The position numbers and the translations under genes are program-made. This document shows, one piece after another, positions 1-43,790 of a stretch of DNA of 64,000 bases. The DNA is from Lamellibrachia satsuma (taxonomy: Eukaryota > Annelida > Polychaeta > Sabellida > Siboglinidae). Numbering within the stretch: position 1 is the stretch's first letter; every line of letters begins with the position of its first letter. The stretch lies in NCBI GenBank assembly GCA_033239005.1, contig BSQZ01000080.1:153501-217500 (forward strand). Reading direction: 5' to 3'. The notes under the pieces are model-generated. The model had not been told where the DNA came from and did no database searches. It worked only from the letters and a program-made list of their open reading frames with translations.

Positions 1-1482
1 GCATTTTAGTGGCTATTTTTTTTAACATTTACAATTTTTTTTAAAAACCTTCTAACATAACCAAATAAATGAAAAACTAAATTTTTTAAACCTGGTATAT
101 TATATAGTATTTCAACTACAATCTGTGACATTTTTTTATCTTTAAAACTCCTACTGAAACTAATAAATTCAAGACAAGCATATAATAGCCACCCCAGCTA
201 CCTTAATAAAGACTGAAAGGTTTTGACTTATTGACAAAATAAATAACGTTTAATGGAATCTATTATTTTGTTTGATGGCGCACGTATCACCGCTTTCTTT
301 CCATCATGCGACTACTACCAATATAATCACCAGGTGGCACATGTAATATTTTAGAAACTAGCCTACTCACTAGGACAGCAATGCTATTACGTTGAAAACA
401 CGAACATGTTGTCACCATTCCTTATTTAAATGCCCCCTTACATAGCCACACTTCTGACATTTATGCCCATTTGTTTTGTTTACATATTAACCTGAAGTAG
501 TACAATCATATCATGTTAACGTAAGTATGCCGACAGCTACGGCAGCAACCCTAAGCCCTACACTCGCAAGCATGAGTAGTTTTTCAGTTTAGTTGCATTC
601 ACAGTATACATAGGTCATAATGAAAAGCACTTTAATTAACGGTTAATTTATTCTGTTTTATTAATGCAATACTTTTTAGTTGTTTATTTTGTTGCATGTT
701 GTTGCCATTTGTGTACTGGACTGCTAACAGTGTTTGTTCCTTGGAGAATATTACAGCTCTTGCTAAATATGCACTGTAAACATAACAACAATTGTGTCTA
801 AGTGTGCATTGTAATTAAGTTATTCCCTTTCGGTCAGAATTTGCAGAATTACTTTTTAACACAATAAAAGTTGGCAAACTCTACCTTGTTTCTTAGAATT
901 ATTTTTTCTTCTACACTCAGAAAATGCACTAAGACATATTTGTTAGAAACATCATACTGGATATTATATACATCCAGGTGTGGGTCATATCATGCCATAG
1001 CAATTCACTGCGTTTGTAGTTTTTGGGGGGGGGGGGCAAGTATAGTTTTGATGGGACAAGTAAACATGATTCGCAACTTGTCCTACAGGACATGTGCCTT
1101 CTAGGAGTTAGTGTAGCAATTATGTATATTTAATACCAATTGTACAACCACCCTCTGGTAAGCCACACTGAATGTGAGACAGCCAGAAAACAGTTGCTTT
1201 GATCTACCTCCGGTTCTTACATGATTGTAACACAAGTGTACAAGCATGCCTTTGTGGGAGGCTTACACAAAAAACTTGACACCATCAACGATGCATACAC
1301 AACGCAACAAATTCCAGAAAAAAATTTCGACCAAATAATGATGGTTTCCAACACCCCTAATAAAATGGTAGGGATTCCCAAAACCAATACTTTTGTTTGA
1401 TATATAAAGGAACTTGTTTACAAAATTGTTTGCCCAAATCCAACACGACTACCAGATGCAAAAGATCACACAGTATACTCAC
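1..1482 (-). other. eEF1G intron 4, left part
   Basis: AT-rich DNA downstream of the eEF1G donor at 1477-1482. No coding exon matching the next expected eEF1G segment could be found on the minus strand. It contains a G run at about 1023-1035. The open frames here have no recognisable protein features. Confidence 0.7.
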
Positions 1483-2754
1483 CATCTGGTAAAGAGCAAG
1501 CAGGTTACAGCATAGGCAGATATCAGCGAGGGATATGCGCTCTCCCACAAGGTAAGTGTGCGTCAAAAGGAAGTCGTTTAGTACGCCAAGCGCCCGCTTG
1601 ATGTCAGTTTTTGCACGCTCCGTGTTCTGCTTGTTGAACTGCATTATACCAAGACAGGGGTACACCCATGTACATGATGCTGGCACAATCTCACTGTCAC
1701 CGAAGCTAATCCACTGCTGTATCGCTGCAGCATCTGCCTTGTTGGCGCCGCGCATAGCATCTGTGGAAACTGCATCAAACACACAAAGGAATTTTACCAG
1801 ATACTCTGCAACCTGGCATGATGTTTTTTTCTACCAAACTAATGTGGACCTATCTGTAGAAGTCAGAAAATTTTACAGTATGTTTTATATAAATATTTTT
1901 ATTATACATTTATGCATATATGGGCTATTACCTGAATTAAAAATATCTGTAGAACATAATGCTTTTTGAACTTACGGTAATAAGCAATTGCATTGCTCTC
2001 AAATAGAAGTACACCATCCTTGCTTTCATATGCCGGAACCTGTGATAAAAGTAACAGCGGAGGTAAGCAAAAGTGATCTTTCAATAAATATTTCAACTCA
2101 GTCAGTGACAGCGTCACCAGAAATATTAACTTCTTGACTTCTGCCGGGTATTACAAACAACGCCGTACAAACAAATGTAACAAAATTGGCTACTGCAAAG
2201 AAAGCTAGTTAGTATGGCTATGCAAAAGTTGCTTCAGTTTGTTATAGTTATTTATTAAGACCAGTAGTATCAGATGAATAAAACAATTATTAAACGAACA
2301 TGTTTAAACTTTAACAACTTCAATCCATGGACCATGTCCATGCCATTCAAGCCCATTTGCCATGACAGACTGTCACTGACAGCAGCGCCAGCGATCGTAT
2401 CGCACTTCGCTTGACATCTCTGGCCATAACTACCTAGTCGTATGCTATATCACACTCGCACCTTTCCCAGAGGAAACTTTTTTAGGAACGCTTGCGTTTT
2501 ATTCGTCTCGCCAAGCTTGAATTCTGGCACTTCGAGTTTCGCCCCACTGTATTGGGCAGCAACCTGTGCCTTATAGGCACGAAAGCTCTCAGGGTACGTG
2601 TACAGCGTCTGCAGGAAAACAATAATAGGGTTAACATGTTATGAAAATGTATATATATGGTTTCTTAAACTAATGTAAAGGGTTTTCAAATAAGAGATGG
2701 CTCGGATAATTGCAGAATAATAAACATGAAACATTCAGCACTCACTCCAGCCAT
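1483..2754 (-). CDS. EEF1G: Elongation factor 1-gamma, N-terminal part (4 exons, partial)
   Basis: eEF1G is the GST-like scaffold subunit of the eEF1B complex that recharges eEF1A with GTP during translation. Coding exons on the minus strand are 2746-2754 (Met-Ala-Gly), 2462-2608, 1976-2039 and 1483-1769. All junctions are GT-AG and the frame stays open for 169 codons. The product contains [20 protein letters not shown], then FLRKFPLGKVPAYE, then FESNAIAYY, and further on [15 protein letters not shown] and [14 protein letters not shown]. These align with the thioredoxin-like and helical GST domains of animal eEF1G. The last visible exon ends in phase 0 after Leu-Tyr-Gln-Met. No further exon was recognised in 1-1482, so the rest of the GST domain and the C-terminal EF1G domain lie beyond the window. 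The start was chosen because ATG-GCT-GGA joins in frame to exon 2 and matches the family N-terminus. Confidence 0.95.
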
Positions 2755-2906
2755 TGCGCCGGCAAAAAGGAAGTTCCGTGTTCACCCACGACAAGACTTC
2801 CGGTTCTGCGCATATTGCCATATTTAGAGGAAGAAACCCCCGGATGTGGAAGGACGACGAAACAGAACTGTTGCTGTGTGTAGTGTATTTAGATTAGAAA
2901 TCCGAA
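2755..2906. promoter_or_regulatory. Bidirectional promoter between eEF1G and calcineurin B
   Basis: The two start codons point away from each other with 152 bp between them. Visible motifs are ACTTCCGG (2796-2803), an ETS/GABP core on the minus strand; GCCATATT (2817-2824), a YY1-like match; and, read on the minus strand just upstream of the eEF1G start, CTTCCTTTTTGCC (about 2761-2773). The last resembles the 5' terminal oligopyrimidine start of translation-factor mRNAs. There is no TATA box near either start. The shared role is inferred from distance and motifs. Confidence 0.7.
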
Positions 2907-34965
<32,059 letters not shown>

Positions 34966-37900
34966 CCACTTTACGCAAGTCACAATTCACTCATCGCTAT
35001 TCGCTTTGTTGCTATGCTCCGTCACCATGACGATGATGTCAGGGACCTTTGTCATCATGGTGATGGCAGCACCAACATTGGACTCTCATCATCACACTGA
35101 CACAGCAACAGCATTGGAAACAAACTGACATTGTCTGAGTGATGTTGACACGTGTTGGCATGACAACCACTGTTGCTTTCATGGACAAGCAGCCAGTGCT
35201 CTGGGGGTGGAAGCAGTTGTCAGATATTTCACCCGTTTTGTTGTAGTCACATTTTATATGACAGATGCTGAACTGAAAGCCAGTTTCACTAACATAAACT
35301 GATTTCATCATTAGTGTCCTAAGTTGATAAGCACTATTATGTTTGTGGGTATTAATAATGAAAAAATTCCATTGTAATGTAAGCATATACAAGTCCCCAT
35401 GTGAACAGTTTTCCATGCAACCAGGAGCGTTATTCCTTGAAATGCATTTTCACAGTTCATTATTATGCTTGTGGTAAAATCAGGATGGTAGTGGAAGCAC
35501 TACTCTAAGTTCACAAGGACTTAGTGAAACAGGCTCCAGAAGATGTGTTAGTGGATTGTGATAAACATGTTTCGGGGAGAAATCTGTGGTGTGTGTTGCA
35601 CGTACTGCATCTACTAATGTTTACACACATAACTGTTTTTTCTTGGTTTGCTTTCACTCAATTTACAACATTATCATCATTTGGCTCCGACAACAAGTGT
35701 CACTTGCAATAATTGTTTCTTAAAGAAGTAGCTGTAAAAACTTGTGTGGTTGTCGTTTAAAAATATCTTCACCTCTTTTCATTGACGACATGGACAGAAC
35801 CTTCTGAATGGAAATGTTCATGACAGAACAGTTCCAGTATGTATTCGTCCTCAGATTTCTTGTTGAAATGTTGAATACAGTTTATCTATTGAATCCAAAT
35901 GACAGTGTAGACTTAGACCATGGTTACAGCAGCTTCAAAAGCTCTCAGAATCTCTCGTTGTTAATTGTGATGGCAAAACTACATTCGGCTACTAGCATGA
36001 TGTCGTAGATATTGTGGTAACGTGGCAAACTAACCCTTTGTCGATCCTCCATCCCAGATGGACTGTATTCAAATCAAACGTGTATGAGGATTTGATGCAA
36101 ACCTGCTTAGTTTTGGACAAGTTTTTCAGAAAGGAATTTTACATTTGGTGCTGTGATCTCAGGCACCTGAACAATGCCATTAGTATCATGCAAGAAATAT
36201 CCAGGGTACCAGGTTATGTTTACAGTACTTGCCCATTTGTGTTGCACAGGGTATAACACAGTGTTGGGAATTCTGTAAGGTGTGAAAATGATTAGAAAGC
36301 GCCCGTGTGGGGAAGATATTGAAGTGCCATTGTACTGGAATTGCACATCTAGTTGATGATTGTGCCCATTCATACTCATACCACGATTGATGGTGTAAAC
36401 TTTGATCTAGTAACATCTACAAGTTCCTGTCGGATGCAGTAAATGGTTTTAACTAAGTACCTGAATGGTGTTGGTACGTGGATACGATATCTAGTTTACA
36501 AGGGCACATGTGGTAAAAATAGTTATGCTAAAAAGAATTTTGTTCTCATATTTTCTTTCAGTATGTGCTGTAATATCGGTGTAGTAAATAATCTTTTTCG
36601 TTACTTGTACAATGTTCGTGGCTGTTCGTATTCGTGTCTAAGGGGTGGTAGACCCCTGGGCAGGGATTACCTTTTGGTCGTGTGTGTTTGAGGCAGAGCA
36701 ATGATCTGAACGTGTGGATTCAAGTCCCCGTATCTGTTTTGTAGGTGTAGTTCCTACGATGACGGACAACAAATGTTGTAAAATGTTTATATTTCAAGTT
36801 ACTAAATAAGTTGTGTGTACGTTTGTGGAGTAAATACTGTGTTATGCAGGATCGTAATAACCGGCTTTTGTCCTGGCAGGAACACCGTGAGATAATTGTT
36901 CGTTGGGTTATTTGTCCATTACGTCATTTTATTTTGTTCGATTGAATGGATCTGGAAATGTCAATCTGCCATGTTGCTCCTGAATGTGTGGCATGTCAGT
37001 ATGCTCTCATGAAACTGTCTATTATGTTATTTCATCCTAAATTTTTTTTTCTCCTGATGACTTACTAAAGCTACTGGTTTACACCACTTAAATTGTTTCT
37101 GGCTTCTTCATGTCTAATTCGTGTGTGGGTAGCTTCATTTAGCAGTGGCTGGGATTGTTGTACCATATAGAACCAAGTAGATGCACAGCGCCCTGTAAAA
37201 TTGATTGTGCCTGTAAAAGGACCAGTGAAGAAAGATTGGCATGAAATAGTAGTATTTATAACTTTATGATTTCGCATCAGTTTCCTGCTGAGTTCATTGA
37301 AATCCAGTTGTTCAAGTCGCATGGAAAACACAGATTTGTCTGTGAAAGGCCAACTCTGCTATTAGGAACTATATGGTACATGTGTTTTCTCAGTTGGTGA
37401 TTTGTTTGCATAGAGTACTGTTGTGTGTACATTGTGTGTTTATTGTCATTGTTACTGTTGACTGTATGCATTATGTACATGCATGATTATATACATCTGG
37501 TGGCTTGGCTTGGTGCAGGTCCAACAGAAAAAATATGATAGTCATGACCCTCGTCTGGTCACCTTCAATTCCTTTCCATGTCTGACATTTTAATACCGGC
37601 AGCTAATTATATTTATTCATCAAATGGCATGTAGAATTATTCTACTCAGGTAATAGACATCCTAATTTCAGATTTTTTCAAATGCCGAATTATGAGATGT
37701 GCCCTAATTAATTTAGGTGATGGGAACAACAGTTGATCATTGATGTTAAGACTCACAAAAGAAATGTTTGTGTTTTGAAAAATTTCAATACTGTATAATA
37801 CGAAATAGGTGCACAAAGTTTGAGGCATTAAGAGTGTTTGCCAAACAAAGTATGACGAATTGTATTAAAACTAGCCCGAATAACATTTGAATTGATTTCA

Positions 37901-37990
37901 TTTCTTGGTATTAAACTGATTTTTCATGTATGAAAGTGTGAAATAAATATTGATTCATAATGTCAATTGACCATATGTGGAAATAAAATT
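34966..37990 (+). other. Probable calcineurin B 3' UTR and flank
   Basis: No supported gene follows the stop codon. Candidate polyadenylation signals AATAAA are at 37942-37947 and 37982-37987, about 3 kb downstream, so a long 3' UTR is plausible. Short open frames on both strands here have no recognisable domains. The UTR extent is inferred only from these signals. Confidence 0.45.
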
Positions 37991-38298
37991 TTTAAAGGGA
38001 TGTTCATCTGTTAGAACATGATCTGCTGCACAGCATTTGGAGAGAAGCTCGGAGAGATTGGTTTGAAGACAGAATTCTGGTGATGTTATTAACACATCTT
38101 GCCAGAACTCTGTTGAGTTTACCTCTTGAGGTGGGAAAAGTGGGACTTGGGCTACTCAACTGCGATAAAGATCATACAAGATAAATGGAGTATTACGACT
38201 GTGTAATAGGGCCTGTGTGCATCAAATTTCTGCAACACTTTCTGGGTGTTGAAATGCAATACATGTTTGTGATTGAATACATACATGCCCATCAAGCC

Positions 38299-38515
38299 TT
38301 GTACATGCCCACCCACCCTCCCACCTGGCCTTGTACACGCCCACCCACCCTCCCACCTGGCCTTGTACACGCCCACCCACCCTCCCACCTGGCCTTGTAT
38401 ATGCCCACCCACCCTCCCACAGAGGCTTGTACATGCTCACCCACCCTCCCACCTTGCCTTGCACATGCCCACCTACTCTCCAACCTGGTCCTGTACACAC
38501 ACACACGCATGCACT
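38299..38515. repeat. 32-bp minisatellite with G-quadruplex motif on the minus strand
   Basis: The unit starts GTACACGCCCACCCACCCTC, period 32 bp, at 38301, 38333, 38365, 38397, 38429 and 38461. On the minus strand the first four units each contain GGGAGGGTGGGTGGG, four G3 tracts with one-base loops. The last two units have lost a tract. A short CA run follows (38494-38506). Confidence 0.93.
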
Positions 38516-39849
38516 CTCATGGCAATTTCTCTAGAAGTGAGCATACCAGTATGGGATCATAAACATTGTTGCCATTTTTGAAACAATGGATCAAGGTCGC
38601 ATTGGGGCACTTTAACGGGTTCTTTGGCCTATTTTTTTTTGTCTCCGTTATATATCGATAATAATTGTACTCTTTAACCACGTTTAAATATTTCTGGTAT
38701 GACAATAATGTTCGATGGTGCTAGATTTTAGTTTTCTTTCAATTAAAAGTTGTGAATGCCCATAGTTTCATCTGTATTACCACAAAATGTTCACCAGCTA
38801 ATAGCTACTTAACTATGCGGTCACAGTTTGTTTACCAGCAATTTGTCATTCATCACCAGTGGTTATAGGTGGTCATTCTATGTCGGTTCAGTTATTGATC
38901 TGAATGCACTGCAGTTATATTATTATTATACAAGTTTAACCCAGTTGATTTGCCAAGATATGTTGAATTGGTTGCATTGTCAAGACCTGTATTTATAATG
39001 CAACTGAGTCGCATTTGATCCAGTGGATTAGCTAAGTCGCATTGGCATAGTACCCTATAAATGCACTGTAAGTCTTAAGCAGTAAGAATTAAGATGCACC
39101 ATTTTAAATGGATATAATCAAGACAATCTTCCATTTGGTAATAATTCTGACAGGAAAATGTTGCTCTAAAGCTTACTTGAAATCACAGTAGAAATGTGTT
39201 GTAGTGGCAAAATTAATTACAAGGTATCTGAAAAACAAAATCGTAATGTGTTCCAAAAATGGGAACACATTTTATGATGTTCCGTTGTAGCCTATAATTT
39301 CCATAAAGCTTAACTATACATCTAACACTTCAAAAGCAACCTGAAACACAATTCTACTGACCATAAGTTCTGTTGGACTTGTACCATTTTTGCATTCTGG
39401 TTCGACTGCATGTGGCATTGGTACTTCATCAGGTGGATGTGAATAATTATTCTTGGTCAGTATTTATTGAATTTCTTTGTTGTCCTTGGATAGTTCAGGG
39501 CACGTTTTCTACTCGGGTTTTTGTAGCACATTTTAAATTTGTGTCGATGCCAATGGATGACTATTTTGTGTGATATATAGGTCTTTTTTATCCATTCTTA
39601 CAACTACTTTGAATAAAATTATCATTACATTGACGGAATCACTGGATGTGGTGTTCATTTCTCGAGTTCCATTCTCGTGTTTATTTGTACAACAGTGATT
39701 AATGTCTCAACAATAGCCATGCCAAATAAGTTCTTACACTGTGTGCTTTATGTAGGAACAAATTGTTGAAATGCTGGAAAAAATTTAATTAAAAGATTAA
39801 TTGTAATGGTTGAAATTATTTAGTCCTGTAACCTAACCATTCCTATCCT
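38516..39849. other. Intergenic segment
   Basis: No gene is seen; AT-rich unique DNA. An AATAAA lies near 39613. Short open frames lack recognisable domains. Confidence 0.5.
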
Positions 39850-42800
39850 CCTTTCAACCTTATGTTGGTTCTGTCAAACTGTTGATTTCCCTTTCAACCT
39901 TATGTTGTTTCTGTCAAACCGTTTATTTCCCTTTCAACCTTATGTTGGTTCTGTCAAACTGTTGATTTCCCTTTCAACCTTATGTTGTTTCTGTCAAACC
40001 GTTTATTTCCCTTTCAACCTTATGTTGTTTCTGTCAAACTGTTGATTTCCCTTTCAACCTTATGTTGTTTCTGTCAAACTGTTTATTTCCCTTTCAACCT
40101 CGTGTTGGTTCTGTCAAACTGTTGATTTCCCTTTCAACCTTATGTTGTTTCTGTCAAACCGTTTATTTCCCTTTCAACCTTATGTTGTTTCTGTCAAACC
40201 GTTTATTTCCCTTTCAACCTTATGTTGTTTCTGTCAAACCGTTTATTTCCCTTTCAACCTTATGTTGTTTCTGTCAAAGCGTTTATTTCCCTTTCAACCT
40301 TATGTTGTTTCTGTCAAACCGTTTATTTCCCTTTCAACCTTATGTTGTTTCTGTCGAACCGTTTATTTCCTTTTCAACCTTATGTTGTTTCTGTCAAAGC
40401 GTTTATTTCCCTTTCAACCTTATGTTGTTTCTGTCAAACTGTTGATTTCCCTTTCAACCTTATGTTGTTTCTGTCAAACTGTTTATTTCCCTTTCAACCT
40501 CGTGTTGGTTCTGTCAAACTGTTGATTTCCCTTTCAACCTTATGTTGTTTCTGTCAAACCGTTTATTTCCCTTTCAACCTTATGTTGTTTCTGTCGAACC
40601 GTTTATTTCCTTTTCAACCTTATGTTGTTTCTGTCAAAGCGTTTATTTCCCTTTCAACCTTATGTTGTTTCTGTCAAACCGTTTATTTCCCTTTCAACCT
40701 TATGTTGTTTCTGTCAAACCGTTTATTTCCCTTTCAACCTTATGTTGTTTCTGTCAAACCGTTTATTTCCCTTTCAACCTTATGTTGTTTCTGTCAAACC
40801 GTTTATTTCCTTTTCAACCTTATGTTGTTTCTGTCAAAGCGTTTATTTCCCTTTCAACCTTATGTTGTTTCTGTCAAACCGTTTATTTCCCTTTCAACCT
40901 TATGTTGTTTCTGTCAAACCGTTTATTTCCCTTTCAACCTTATGTTGTTTCTGTCAAACCGTTTATTTCCCTTTCAACCTTATGTTGTTTCTGTCAAACC
41001 GTTTATTTCCCTTTCAACCTTATGTTGTTTCTGTCAAACCGTTTATTTCCCTTTCAACCTTATGTTGTTTCTGTCAAACCGTTTATTTCCCTTTCAACCT
41101 TATGTTGTTTCTGTCAAACCGTTTATTTCCCTTTCAACCTTATGTTGTTTCTGTCAAACCGTTTATTTCCTTTTCAACCTTATGTTGTTTCTGTCAAAGC
41201 GTTTATTTCCCTTTCAACCTTATGTTGTTTCTGTCAAACCGTTTATTTCCCTTTCAACCTTATGTTGTTTCTGTCAAACCGTTTATTTCCTTTTCAACCT
41301 TATGTTGTTTCTGTCAAAGCGTTTATTTCCCTTTCAACCTTATGTTGTTTCTGTCAAACCGTTTATTTCCCTTTCAACCTTATGTTGTTTCTGTCAAATC
41401 GTTTATTTCCCTTTCAACCTTATGTTGTTTCTGTCAAACCGTTTATTTCCCTTTCAACCTTATGTTGTTTCTGTCAAACCGTTTATTTCCTTTTCAACCT
41501 TATGTTGTTTCTGTCAAACCGTTTATTTCCCTTTCAACCTTATGTTGTTTCTGTCAAACCGTTTATTTCCCTTTCAACCTTATGTTGTTTCTGTCAAAGC
41601 GTTTATTTCCCTTTCAACCTTATGTTGTTTCTGTCAAACCGTTTATTTCCCTTTCAACCTTATGTTGTTTCTGTCAAACCGTTTATTTCCTTTTCAACCT
41701 TATGTTGTTTCTGTCAAAGCGTTTATTTCCTTTTCAACCTCATGTTGTTTCTGTCAAACCGTTTATTTCCTTTTCAACCTTATGTTGTTTCTGTCAAACC
41801 GTTTATTTCCCTTTCAACCTCGTGTTGGTTCTGTCAAACTGTTGATTTCCCTTTCAACCTTATGTTGTTTCTGTCAAACCGTTTATTTCCCTTTCAACCT
41901 TATGTTGTTTCTGTCAAACTGTTGATTTCCCTTTCAACCTTATGTTGTTTCTGTCAAACTGTTTATTTCCCTTTCAACCTCGTGTTGGTTCTGTCAAACT
42001 GTTGATTTCCCTTTCAACCTTATGTTGTTTCTGTCAAACCGTTTATTTCCCTTTCAACCTTATGTTGTTTCTGTCGAACCGTTTATTTCCTTTTCAACCT
42101 TATGTTGTTTCTGTCAAAGCGTTTATTTCCCTTTCAACCTTATGTTGTTTCTGTCAAACCGTTTATTTCCCTTTCAACCTTATGTTGTTTCTGTCAAAGC
42201 GTTTATTTCCCTTTCAACCTTATGTTGTTTCTGTCAAACTGTTTATTTCCCTTTCAACCTTATGTTGTTTCTGTCAAACTGTTGATTTCCCTTTCAACCT
42301 TATGTTGTTTCTGTCAAACCGTTTATTTCCCTTTCAACCTTATGTTGTTTCTGTCGAACCGTTTATTTCCTTTTCAACCTTATGTTGTTTCTGTCAAAGC
42401 GTTTATTTCCCTTTCAACCTTATGTTGTTTCTGTCAAACCGTTTATTTCCCTTTCAACCTTATGTTGTTTCTGTCGAACCGTTTATTTCCTTTTCAACCT
42501 TATGTTGTTTCTGTCAAAGCGTTTATTTCCCTTTCAACCTTATGTTGTTTCTGTCAAACCGTTTATTTCCCTTTCAACCTTATGTTGTTTCTGTCAAACT
42601 GTTGATTTCCCTTTCAACCTTATGTTGTTTCTGTCAAACTGTTTATTTCCCTTTCAACCTCGTGTTGGTTCTGTCAAACTGTTGATTTCCCTTTCAACCT
42701 TATGTTGTTTCTGTCAAACCGTTTATTTCCCTTTCAACCTTATGTTGTTTCTGTCAAACCGTTTATTTCCCTTTCAACCTTATGTTGTTTCTGTCAAACC

Positions 42801-43790
42801 GTTTATTTCCCTTTCAACCTTATGTTGTTTCTGTCAAAGCGTTTATTTCCCTTTCAACCTTATGTTGTTTCTGTCAAACCGTTTATTTCCCTTTCAACCT
42901 TATGTTGTTTCTGTCAAACCGTTTATTTCCCTTTCAACCTTATGTTGTTTCTGTCAAACCGTTTATTTCCCTTTCAACCTTATGTTGTTTCTGTCAAACC
43001 GTTTATTTCCCTTTCAACCTTATGTTGTTTCTGTCAAACCGTTTATTTCCTTTTCAACCTTATGTTGTTTCTGTCAAACCGTTTATTTCCCTTTCAACCT
43101 TATGTTGTTTCTGTCAAACCGTTTATTTCCCTTTCAACCTTATGTTGTTTCTGTCAAACCGTTTATTTCCCTTTCAACCTTATGTTGTTTCTGTCAAACC
43201 GTTTATTTCCCTTTCAACCTTATGTTGTTTCTGTCAAACCGTTTATTTCCCTTTCAACCTTATGTTGTTTCTGTCAAACCGTTTATTTCCTTTTCAACCT
43301 TATGTTGTTTCTGTCAAAGCGTTTATTTCCCTTTCAACCTTATGTTGTTTCTGTCAAACCGTTTATTTCCCTTTCAACCTTATGTTGTTTCTGTCAAACC
43401 GTTTATTTCCCTTTCAACCTTATGTTGTTTCTGTCAAACCGTTTATTTCCCTTTCAACCTTATGTTGTTTCTGTCAAACCGTTTATTTCCTTTTCAACCT
43501 TATGTTGTTTCTGTCAAAGCGTTTATTTCCCTTTCAACCTTATGTTGTTTCTGTCAAACCGTTTATTTCCCTTTCAACCTTATGTTGTTTCTGTCAAACC
43601 GTTTATTTCCTTTTCAACCTTATGTTGTTTCTGTCAAAGCGTTTATTTCCTTTTCAACCTCATGTTGTTTCTGTCAAACCGTTTATTTCCTTTTCAACCT
43701 TATGTTGTTTCTGTCAAACCGTTTATTTCCCTTTCAACCTCATGTTGTTTCTGTCAAACTGTTGCTTTCCCTTTTAACTTTATGTTGATT
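39850..43790 (+). repeat. 40-bp minisatellite, about 98 copies, with higher-order structure
   Basis: The unit is TATGTTGTTTCTGTCAAACC followed by GTTTATTTCCCTTTCAACCT, exactly 40 bp. Forty is not divisible by three and the unit has no stop in any plus frame, so frames of up to 567 codons arise with 40-residue periodic peptides. Stops come mainly from the GTTGA variant. Variants (CAAAGC, CGAACC, CAAACT-GTTGA, CGTGTTGG, TTTTC) recur in blocks: 40421-40660 repeats at 41901-42140, and 41561-41820 at 43481-43740. This is tandem DNA, not a gene. Confidence 0.97.

Noticed and set aside
1356..1482. Continuation of eEF1G coding past 1483
   Set aside because: The open frame runs on, but the sequence after the donor does not resemble eEF1G, and GTGAGT follows Met directly, so this is intron.
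36700..36740. tRNA/SINE B box (GGATTCAAGTCCC)
   Set aside because: No A box at the right distance upstream and no tRNA-like fold.
40222..41925. Open frame of 567 codons, and several other long frames across the 40-bp array
   Set aside because: They arise because the 40-bp unit lacks stops in all three plus frames. The peptides are rotations of one repeat, with no independent evidence of translation.
39850..43790. CRISPR array
   Set aside because: There are no spacers; the whole unit repeats head to tail, and the context is a eukaryotic genome.
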